Position numbers and translations under genes: made by a program. Shown in pieces: positions 55,581 to 64,000 of a stretch of 64,000 bases of DNA. The notes under the pieces are model-generated. The model made no database searches. It was not told the DNA's origin and saw nothing but the letters and a program-made list of their open reading frames with translations. Position 1 is the stretch's first letter, and every line of letters starts with the position of its first letter. Source of the DNA: Suillus spraguei (lineage: Eukaryota; Basidiomycota; Agaricomycetes; Boletales; Suillaceae); contig JABCPU010000028.1 in the NCBI GenBank assembly GCA_016800925.1, positions 1-64,000 on the forward strand. Direction: 5' to 3'.

Positions 55581-58500
55581 TCAAGCAATGGGACCAGGCT
55601 TGTCCGGATATGCTGAGTGGAAATCCGCTATGAGATCTGATGCATTTCCGAGTTCTGTGGCCAGTAGCCAGGAAGTTTCTTCGTCCGTTCCCTCGTATCC
55701 GGACCAACAGACGAGGTATAGAAGTTGGCAGTGGTGCCTATGACGGTCCAGTTTAGAGTCCAGGATTTCGGATATCTCGTACTCTGGTTCTCCGTCGACT
55801 TCGACTGGTGGCGGAGGAGGCTGGATGCGATTGGGAATGGTGTTCGGAACTGCTGGCTCTAACTGCGAGACATGGAAAACAGGATGTACGGAACGCATAG
55901 AATCCGGAAGTCGGATGGCGAAAGAATGAGTACCCGGGCGGGATATAATTTCGAATGGTCCCAAATTCTTTTCCGAAAGTTTCTTCGACGGACGGGTGGA
56001 GCGGAAGTACTTGGCTTTGACGAAGACTTGTTCTCCAATCCGGAAGTCTGGAGCAGGCTGTCTTTTAGCGTCCGCGGGTCCTTGATAGCGTTTCTGAGCT
56101 TCGGACATCTCATCTCGAGGAACTGGTGAAGTTTGTTAAGGTCTAGGGCATATTCCTGGGCACGGATGGAGGATAGGTCGCGTTCCGGATGGATGGAAAT
56201 GTTCGGATGATAACCTTTATTGGCGAAGAAAGGTGAAACTCCGGTAGTGGCACTCGGAGCGTTATTGTATGCAAACTCTGCGAGGGGCAGCAGCTCGGAC
56301 CAGTTGTCCTGCTGATAGTTGCAGTAGATCCGGAGGTACTGTTCCAGCGTTTGGTTGGCACGTTCTGTTTGTCCGTCCCCTTCGGGATGATATCCGGATG
56401 TGAAGTGTAGGACCATGTCCAATGCCTTTCCTAGGGAACGGAAGAAGTGGGATACGAACTCTGTTCCTCGATCCGAGGTTACATGGGACGGGACTCCATG
56501 CTTAGAGAAGACATGGAGGAGAAATAGGCGGGCGAGATCAGGAGAAGTGATGGTGTCGTGGGTCGGGACGAATATGGCTTGCTTGGATAAACGATCTATG
56601 ATGACGAGGATGGCTGTAAAGCCGGATGAGTCCGGAAGTTGTTCAATGAAATCCATAGAGATGGAATTCCATGGTTTTTCTGGGACGGGAAGTTGCTTGA
56701 GTAGACCGTAGGGCTTATGTCTCGGAACTTTGGCTCGGGCGCAGGATGTGCAGGATCTGACATACTCTTTGACAAAGGCCCGTACTCCGGGCCAGGTATA
56801 GTTGCGTCGGATGAGCTCGAGAGTGCGATTCTGTCCGAAATGTCCGGATAGGGGGTGGTCATGGCAATTCCGGAGGATGCGAAGTCGTAGATCATTGGTA
56901 TCCGGAACGTAGATGCGGTTGTCACAACAAAGGAATCCACCATCGTCTATTGTCCATCTCGGATCTGAGGGAACCGGAAAATGTGTTTGTGCAATGGGGT
57001 CATTAGGGAGTGCTATCAGAATGTCTTTCCGGAGGTGTTCGGTGTCCATAAGAACAGCTGCTCTAAGGACCGGAGTTGCTAAAATGGAAGCTCGTAGGGA
57101 CGAAGCTAATTGTTCCGAAGCAAATATTGGACGGAGGTTGTGAGGGTTAATCTGAGCGTAGTCCTTATCCCCCTCTTTAGGGTAGACGTCCCATCGTCTA
57201 GTGAGGGAATCTGGCTTGACTCCGAGTCTTCCAGGACGGTAACGGATAACGAGGTTGAACTGATGGAGGAACTCGGACCAGCGGGCCTGACGACGGGATA
57301 GCAGTTTGGTGGTAGAGAAATACTCAAGGTTCTTGTGGTCCGTGACAACATCTATAGGCTCGGACGAGCCTTCTAGGTAATGGCGCCAGGTTCGGAACGC
57401 AGCATAGATGGCTAGTAGTTCCTTATCATGGACGTCATAGTTGAGTTCTGCACCGGACAGTGTCCGGGAGTAAAATGCCACCGGACGAAGTTCCGAGTCT
57501 GGGCACACAATGGATAGTATTCCAGCGATAGCATAATCCGAGGCATCAGTTTCCACAACTATAGGAACATTCGGAATCCAATGCGTAAGCACCGGAGCGG
57601 ACGTGAAGGCTTTCTTGAGTGCGTTAAATGACTTCCGGCATTCCTCGGAAAAGTCCCAAGTGACGCCCTTGCGAGTGAGTCGAGTAAGGGGAACCACGAT
57701 ATCCGAGTAGTTGAAGATGAAGCGACGATAGAAATTAGCGAATCCGAGGAAAGATTGGATGTCCTTGACTTTCCGAGGCTCTGGCCAGTCTATGATGGAC
57801 TGGATTTTCTCGGACGACATTGTCAAGCCATCCGGAGATAGGAGGTAACCAAGATACTCGACGGAGGAGGAGTGGAATTCGCATTTCTCGGGTTTGGCAT
57901 ATAGTCGGTGTTTACGGAGACGTCGTAAAACTTCTCGGACATGTTCCTTATGACTTGCAAGGTTTGGGAATAGATAAGGATGTCATCCAGATATACAACA
58001 ACACATACGTCCAGCATATCGGCAAACACGCTATTGACAAAGCGCTGGAAAGCTGCCGGAGCATTCGTGAGGCCTTCCGGCATCACCAACCATTCATAGG
58101 AGCCATAGCGCGTACGGAAGGAAGTCTTCCACTCGTCTCCTTCTGTTATCCGGACGAGGTGATATGCAGATCGGAGATCAATTTTGGTATAAACTTTAGC
58201 GCGGCTCGGGGAGTCAAGAAGGTCGGCAATGAGGGGTAACGGATATCGGTCTTTCTTGGTGATGTGGTTAAGGCCGCGGAAATCCACACAAAGGCGGAGG
58301 GATCCATCCTTCTTTTTGACAAATAGGACGGGGGCTCCGTGGGGAGAAGATGAGGAGCGGAGGAGTCCGGACGAGATGTTTTCGTCAAGGAACTTCCGAA
58401 GGGCCTCAAGCTCTACCGGAGAAAGAGAGTATATGGTTCCGAGAGGCGGACTAGCCCCTTCTTCCAACTCAATCTTGAGATCGTAGGGTCGATGTGGGGG

Positions 58501-59313
58501 AAGTTGTCCGGCTTTGCCTTTGTCGAAGACATCCGCGAATTCGTGGTAGTCGGAAGGGATTCTGGAGAGGTCTGGAGGATCGGATGATACGGATGCGGAT
58601 CGAAGGTTTGCTTCGGAGGGACGGAGGTAGATGCTGAACTGAGTAGATCCTTCTAACTTGCAGGCACGGCAAAAGGCCACTGCGTTTATCAACGATATGT
58701 TAGGGACTGGGGTACCAGCGGAGGGTTCGGATTTGGTCAGAGGCGGAGTCTCCGCCACGGATGGGATGCTCTGATGCGACGGAGATTTTGGAGGGGAGGA
58801 ATCTTCCTTGGGTGGAATACCCGAAGGTAACAGAGGTGTCGGATTGGATTTTCCTGCCATGGTCGGTGTGTCCGGAGGCAGCGGTGATGCGGATGGGGTT
58901 AATGGCACTCCTTGTTCAGTAGTTCGGAACTCGATGCTGCCCAATACCCAGTCAATCAACGGATTGTGTCGGGTGAGCCAGCTATATCCGAGAACGATAT
59001 AACATGAGGAATCCAAAGGGGTGACGTAGAACGTGTCGGAAGTGATTACACCGGAGGAGAATCGGACGGATAAGTTTATGGCTTCGACAATATTGTTATT
59101 GCATGTACCATCAAATAAACGGAGTGGAAGCGGAGGAATCTGATAGGTAGGAATTTTATGTTCTCGGACGAAATCAGTGTCTATGAAGCAGTGGGAGGAA
59201 CCACAGTCTATGAGGGCCGGAAAGTCAGATATATTGGAGAAAGATGGAAGAGAGACATATGGACACAGAGAGTTCGGATCAGGAAGAGTTACAGCGTTGA
59301 GTCGTAGTTCCAT
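55581..59313 (-). CDS. element B pol polyprotein
   Basis: From ATG at 59313: retropepsin [18 protein letters not shown] near residue 35; RT blocks [35 protein letters not shown] and [10 protein letters not shown]; RNase H ([27 protein letters not shown]); integrase with HHCC zinc finger ([11 protein letters not shown] ... CTSCARAKV), catalytic D,D35E region ([21 protein letters not shown], then ANQTLEQYL); and a C-terminal chromodomain ([30 protein letters not shown]). Two frame breaks, near 57,966 and 56,117, are each mended by one added C. With both added the reading is continuous for about 1,240 residues. The catalytic aspartates are present, so the element may be active if those breaks are read errors. 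Confidence 0.88.
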
Positions 59314-59369
59314 TGCACGGGTTGGGCCAACGCGACCCTCATCCCGTACGGAGTCAGGAGGGTCGCGGA

Positions 59370-60662
59370 CTAATTTTTTGCCTCATCCGAGGCTTCCGGT
59401 TCCGTTTCCGGAGTGAGCACAGTGGCGCGGCCTTTGGCAGCGCGCGAAGTGGATTTGGTGCATTCCCGGGCAGTGTGACCAGGTCCGCCGCAGAACATAC
59501 AGAGCCTTTTGTCAAAACGTCTCTGACGCTCCTGGGTGGTTAGCTTTCCGTCTGTACCAACAACACTAGGGAGATCCGAAACTTTCGGGGTAGAGGATGT
59601 TGTGGAGTATGTGGGTTTATTGAATTTGGGCGTATCGGATCCGGATGAGTTGGAGTTCGTCCGGTCGGATGTTGACTGCCTGGGAGGATTGGAAGAGGTG
59701 GTTCTACTCTCTCGGGTGACTTCGCCCCTCCGTTCCCAGTAACGGGCGTCGATGGTCTGGGCGAGAGTCTTGAACTCCGAAAGGGTAGTGGGCTTACCCA
59801 TGCGACTAATCTCATCTTTGATTCGGGCCGGAAGTCCATTGTAGAATTGGCGTCGTAGGGCTCCGTCTCCCCATTCGCGTACTTGGGAGGCAAGTCGCTG
59901 GAATTCTACAACGTACTTGTTGATGCGTTGTCCGTCACGCATGTGGAGTTGTTCTAACTGCATCTCTGCGTCTCCGGAGGGATCGTGTGGTCCGAAATTG
60001 GTTTGGAGCTCGAGCATGAACTCGGAGTAGTCATCCATCCAGTCCGGACGGTTGCTATATCCGTCCGAAAGGAGGTCCGGTTCAAACCACTCGAGAGCCA
60101 TACCCTTAAGGTAGGATTGGGCGAAATTGACTTTAGCGCGTCCGGAACGGAAAGCGCTAGGTTTGCTCTGGAAGTTGAGCTCACATTGGACGAAGAATGC
60201 CCGGAGCTTGCGAGGTTCGGACCCATCGAAGGTATCTGGCTCACGGACTTTGACTTTGCTATCATCCGAGGTGGGGGTGCGACGGCTACTGCGAGCGAGG
60301 TGGTTAATGGCTACGGATAGTTGGGCTAGGACCCGGTCCTGAGGGTTTAGGTGGATTTTATCTTCTTCGTCATCCAGGTCCTCGTTGTCCGGATCATCAA
60401 CTTCATCATCTGGTAGGTTACTGCGCAGCTCATCATCAAAGCGAATGGTCGGGCGCGAATTGGAGTCTGGGTTATCCGGGTTCCGAGTTGGTGTTATCGG
60501 ATCCGGTCTGGCTTGACGGGCGGAGATACTTTGACCTATGTCGCTCATGCTTGCGCGGCGTTGAGAGAAACTGGTAAATGTTTGGACGATGGGTGTGGGA
60601 TCTCGTTGGATCGGACCAAGTCCGGCTCCTCGGAGTGTGTTCTGAGCTTTACGGGGAGGCAT
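59370..60662 (-). CDS. element B gag
   Basis: 430 residues from ATG at 60662 ([14 protein letters not shown]). Capsid-type blocks: [68 protein letters not shown] single CCHC zinc knuckle [16 protein letters not shown] lies near the C-terminus. The frame is uninterrupted. The pol frame starts 56 bases after the gag stop, with no overlap. Confidence 0.9.
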   Translation of the reverse strand: MPPRKAQNTLRGAGLGPIQRDPTPIVQTFTSFSQRRASMSDIGQSISARQARPDPITPTRNPDNPDSNSRPTIRFDDELRSNLPDDEVDDPDNEDLDDEEDKIHLNPQDRVLAQLSVAINHLARSSRRTPTSDDSKVKVREPDTFDGSEPRKLRAFFVQCELNFQSKPSAFRSGRAKVNFAQSYLKGMALEWFEPDLLSDGYSNRPDWMDDYSEFMLELQTNFGPHDPSGDAEMQLEQLHMRDGQRINKYVVEFQRLASQVREWGDGALRRQFYNGLPARIKDEISRMGKPTTLSEFKTLAQTIDARYWERRGEVTRESRTTSSNPPRQSTSDRTNSNSSGSDTPKFNKPTYSTTSSTPKVSDLPSVVGTDGKLTTQERQRRFDKRLCMFCGGPGHTARECTKSTSRAAKGRATVLTPETEPEASDEAKN

Positions 60663-60712
60663 GATATGGGATGGTTGCTAAGTTACTCGGAAAGGTTTGA
60701 GTTCGAATATAC

Positions 60713-61480
60713 TGTTAAGACTGTACTCAAGGGTAGAGAGATCCGAAGGGCTTTGGCCTCAGTTCGTACACTGTGCCCCTTTCTCGAGTAATGCCCCTTA
60801 TTTCAGGGAGGAGTTATTCGTCGAAGACCCGGAAGGGGTTGCGTGACGGATCCGGGTGTCCGAAGGTGTCGGATATAATACGTCCGAAGGTAATTCGGAA
60901 CGTAAGGAGAGGACAGAGATTAAGGCTAGTTTCGGAACGAGTTCCTAACTAGAAACTAACGGAGATGGACTATCCGAAGATAGAGTCGGAGGTATAGACT
61001 ATAGGAGTCAATCCTAAGTCTCGGAAGGTGACTTAAAGCGGAGAGTGGCTTAAGTCCGGAGGAGGCAGAATGAGTAGAATCTAAGATGATATTCGAACTA
61101 AGGTTCTACGGAGATCTACAAGTGGTTTATATACAGTAAGTATCTAAGACGGATAATTAGCAAGTCCGGGACCGAGGGCTATGTACGAAGTGTAACAGAA
61201 GTCTATTAGTTATTGCACAGCAGATCAGTAAGCATGAATCGGAAATGAACACAGGAAACGGATCAGTAACACAGGACGGAAATATAAACAGCCGGAGTAC
61301 CGGTAGTAGGAGAAATGACGAAAGGAGATAGACGCAGATGTTCACCAGGGAGTTAAGGTGCGAGAAGTGAGTGCATTCGGATGGGTGGTCCAGACAGGAT
61401 CTGTGGACCGGACGGATATGGAAACGATCGGATCTGGACGGATATGATCGGATCTGAGATTAGAAGTATGGTATATGACA
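60713..61480 (-). repeat. element B 5' LTR (right)
   Basis: 768 bp, TG...CA. In element orientation it should hold the promoter. No TGG-type primer-binding site follows it; the first internal bases read GTATATTCGAACTC, so priming may use an unusual tRNA region. Confidence 0.9.
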
Positions 61481-61485
61481 TATAC
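61481..61485 (+). repeat. target-site duplication of element B, right copy
   Basis: TATAC directly after the right LTR. Matches 53,541-53,545. Confidence 0.85.
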
Positions 61486-63135
61486 TTTAGAAGTGCACAG
61501 AAGCTTACCCGTCGCCAAGCACGTTGGCAATTGATTCTGTCTACTTACGACATTGAACTGCATCACATTGCAGGTACCAGGTTGGCCGTACCTGATGCAC
61601 TATCTCGCCGACCTGACTACAACTCCGGCAAAGACGATAATGAGGACCAGACCCTTCTCCCTGACGCTCTATTCATTCGTCTTATTGACACCGACCTGAA
61701 GGATGTATTGTCATCCTCTGACCCCCTCGACGACCCTGTCTTTAAAACAGCATCTGACGCCCTTGATGGCGTGTGCCTTCCTCCTATGAAATCGGCACTC
61801 TCTGACTGGAAAATTGAGGAGAACATCCTCTACTTTAAGAATTGCGCCTATATCCCACCGGCGCACCGTTCCGATATCCTGAAACGATATCATGATCATC
61901 CTACCGCGGGACATCCCGGTAGGTTCAAAACTGAAGAACTCGTCAAATGAGAAGCTTGGTGGCCCGCTATGGGCTCTTATATTCAGAATTACGTTGAGGG
62001 TTGCACCCTTTGTCAGCAAATGAAAGCCGATACTCACCCTGTTCGACCTCCCCTTGCCCTGATCCCCTCCTCTGCGACTCGACCCTTTTCTCAGGTCTCT
62101 GTCGATCTTATCACTGACCTCCCTGTCTCTGGGGGCTTTGACAGTATCATGGTCGTGGTAGACCATGGCCTTATGAAGGGGGTAATTATTATCCCTTGTT
62201 TGAAAACCATCACTTCCGAAGGTGTTGCTAAACTATTTTTGAAACATGTCTACCAACAATTTGGACTCCATGACAAAGTCATCTCGGATCGAGGCCCGCA
62301 ATTCCTATCTCACTTCTCCAAGGAGCTTGCCCGACTTCTCAATTACATCATCGCTCCATCTACGGCTTATCACCCACAGACTGATGGTCAAACCGAAAGG
62401 CTAAATCAGGAACTTGAAACATATCTATGCATCTATTGCCGCAATAACCCTGAAGAATGGGTAGAACATCTACCAATCGCCGAATTTGTCCACAACCACC
62501 GAAAACACGATGCAAGGAATGCATCACCCTTCTATCTGATGATGGGATACGAACCACGCGCTATCCCTCACCTTATCCCTGATTCATCTGTCCCTGCAGC
62601 AGAAGATCGAGTATGATCCCTGCAGAAGATAAGAGAAGAAGCAATCGCCTGCCATAACATTGCAATGCAAACAATGGCCGAACGATCCCGAGGAGATAAG
62701 TACATTCCATGGAAGATCGGAGATAAGGTTTGGCTATCTGCCGCTAATCTTAGACTCAAACTCCCATCAAGGAAACTTGCGCCTAAACGATACGGACCCT
62801 TCCCGATCATCGATGTCTTATTGCCCATCACATTCACACTCAAACTTCCTCCGCAGTGGAAAATTCATCCCACATTCCATGCTTCTGTCTTATTATCCTA
62901 TAGCAAAACAGATGTACATGGTCCGAACTTCCCCGAACCACCACCTGACATCATCGAAGAAGAAGAAGAGTATGAAATAGAAGCAATTCTGTCTCACAAA
63001 GGAACTGGCATTCGCCGATGCTATCTCGTTTCCTGGAAAGGATATTCATTGGGAGATAATGAATGGCTCCCAGAAAAGAATTTGAAGAACTCCGCTCGAA
63101 TCTTGAACACTTATAAGAAGCAACACGCCCTCTGA
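61486..63135 (+). pseudogene. element A pol, 3' part: RNase H end, integrase, chromodomain
   Basis: Resumes FRSAQKLTRRQARWQLIL of RNase H. Integrase: zinc finger HDHPTAGHPGRFKTEELV ... CTLCQQMKAD; catalytic region VDLITDLPVSGGFDS, VISDRGPQFLSHFS, TDGQTERLNQELETYL. Chromodomain at the C-terminus (EEYEIEAILSHKG, CYLVSWKGYSLGDNEWLPE). Two in-frame TGA codons, at about 61,948 and 62,615, stand where CGA would fit. No other frame break was found in this part. Chromodomain integrases of this type direct insertion to heterochromatin in related elements. Confidence 0.85.
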
Positions 63136-63188
63136 TTGTCCTTCAGTCAATCAACTCGCACTAGCACTTGATCAACTAAACACTACAA

Positions 63189-63406
63189 ATGTCTTTCCCC
63201 ACTGCATACATCACTCCCGTCATTGTTGCCAACAATGACTTCGACTCCGACGCAGAAAACTACGGAACCCTTACCACTGAAATCGATAACACTTCCTACA
63301 TTGAAGCCGCCCTTCTCTGTGAAGGACACGCCCTCGAAATCGAAAGAATCCTCACTGAAAGAGGCGCTTTCCCCGCCTTACTCCTCGTTAACATCATCCG
63401 CACCTG
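63189..63406 (+). CDS. small ORF downstream of element A pol, truncated
   Basis: MSFPTAYITPVIVANNDFDS begins 51 bases after the pol stop. It encodes an acidic sequence (IDNTSYIEAALLCEGHALE, IERILTERGAFPALLLV) until 63,406, where the LTR beginning TGTCATATACC interrupts it. No family recognised. Its place, after the chromodomain on the sense strand, suggests an accessory ORF of element A. Confidence 0.4.
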
Positions 63407-64000
63407 TCATATACCGTACATTCAGGTCTAGATCAAATCCAATCCATGGACATCCAGACACCCAACCTACACATATCTGATCCACCCATCCAATCCAGTT
63501 CACATATCTGATCCACCCATCCACTCCAATCCATATCCATCCATGTCCATATCCAATCCGTGTCCATATCCAATCCGTGTCCATATCCAATCCTAGTTCA
63601 TATCCGAACTATTCCCGCGCACCTGCGCATTACCCCTTTTAGAATATACCTGTGTCTCCGGCTTCTGGGTATCTCTGTGCTTCCAGTTCTCGGTGATCTC
63701 TGCCTCCATCTTGATAAGTATTTCATACGAGCTTCATCTCCGAGTTCATAGCCTTATGTCCCGCTGTACTTACTAATGTGTTTCTGTATGCTTCAGACAT
63801 AGCCTCGGACTATCCATACTTACCCTCCAGCATGCTCCTACAGTATATAAACTTGTAGTACAACTCCTGCAGACCTTAGTCTGATTCATTGTTCCTACTT
63901 CTGTATATTCCTTTGATTACTCTGTATCCTGTTATCATGTCTATATAACTCCATCTCCGTTCTTGCACTTGGGCTCTGGCCCTTGTAAGCTTCCAACTCA
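63407..64000 (+). mobile_element. family-D LTR, running off the window
   Basis: Starts TGTCATATACCGTACATTC, related to the minus-strand start of the element B LTR (TGTCATATACCATACTTC). CCAT/ATCC-rich sequence follows, then unique LTR sequence shared with 47,828-48,390 in reverse. No right end or internal coding is inside the window. Confidence 0.65.

Larger units (their letters stand above)
53546..61480 (-). mobile_element. element B: Ty3/gypsy chromovirus with an antisense accessory gene
   Basis: 7,935 bp with 768-bp LTRs (53546-54313 and 60713-61480), TG...CA ends and 5-bp target duplications TATAC. Sense strand is minus: gag, pol (protease, RT, RNase H, integrase, chromodomain). A polypurine tract (AAGGGGGGGA) lies beside the left, that is 3', LTR at about 54,315-54,327. 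A spliced plus-strand gene fills the space between pol and the 3' LTR. The LTRs differ by only about four substitutions and four or five single-base gaps, so the insertion is young. Confidence 0.92.
49597..63406 (+). mobile_element. element A: Ty3/gypsy chromovirus, interrupted by element B
   Basis: LTR, gag, then protease-RT-RNase H up to 53,545; element B is inserted there; RNase H, integrase and chromodomain resume at 61,486 and end at 63,135, followed by a truncated small ORF. Removing element B and one TATAC copy rejoins the RNase H frame exactly (HKNLLY then FRSAQKLTRRQARW). The right LTR is missing in the window. Several one-base losses and three in-frame TGA codons interrupt the frames. 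Confidence 0.85.

Noticed and set aside
1..64000. CRISPR arrays, bacterial operons, rRNA or tRNA genes
   Set aside because: No regular short repeat-spacer pattern, no Shine-Dalgarno-type gene spacing and no cloverleaf with a convincing T-loop was found. Spliced genes show a eukaryotic nuclear origin.

Overview
The window looks like nuclear DNA of a filamentous basidiomycete, class Agaricomycetes. Protein genes carry many short introns (about 48-65 nt, GT...AG). Recognisable families include a HET-domain vegetative-incompatibility protein, an RSC7/Swp82-type chromatin remodelling subunit, tubulin cofactor C, a polyporopepsin-like aspartic protease and BTB/POZ proteins. The repeats are chromodomain Ty3/gypsy LTR retrotransposons. 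I cannot name the genus with confidence; a Ceratobasidium/Rhizoctonia-like fungus would fit.

Bases 1-37,300 are gene space. In order: a tandem BTB pair (left copy decayed), an acyl-protein-thioesterase-like pseudoenzyme, a multi-span membrane protein, a HET protein, RSC7, a duplicated 157-residue gene, a giant PH-domain protein, tubulin cofactor C and a secreted aspartic protease. The giant gene is read on the minus strand from 31,043 to 19,515. It resolves into 17 phase-consistent exons (about 3,500 residues) if six missing single bases are allowed for. Between RSC7 and the giant gene a tandem duplication has copied the 5' end of RSC7, the 157-residue gene and the last exons of the giant gene. 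This made a chimeric gene, RSC7 N-terminus joined to giant-gene C-terminus, whose junction exon was then amplified.

Bases 37,800-64,000 are nested LTR retrotransposons. Element A (chromodomain Ty3/gypsy, plus strand) is split by element B (chromodomain Ty3/gypsy, minus strand, 768-bp LTRs, 5-bp target duplication TATAC). Element C has 965-bp LTRs and a gag-like ORF but no pol. Several solo, inverted or truncated LTRs and gag/protease relics surround them.

The most unusual signal is that elements B and C, which differ in LTRs, gag and orientation, each carry a spliced gene on the antisense strand, starting next to the 3' LTR and running towards the sense genes. Both predicted proteins combine a charged or coiled-coil N-terminus, a cysteine cluster close to the fungal Zn2Cys6 pattern, and an acidic or coiled-coil C-terminus.

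A technical warning: about twenty frame breaks across host genes and transposons are each mended by adding one base, mostly in short homopolymers. This looks like residual sequencing error rather than decay, so many 'broken' genes here are probably intact.
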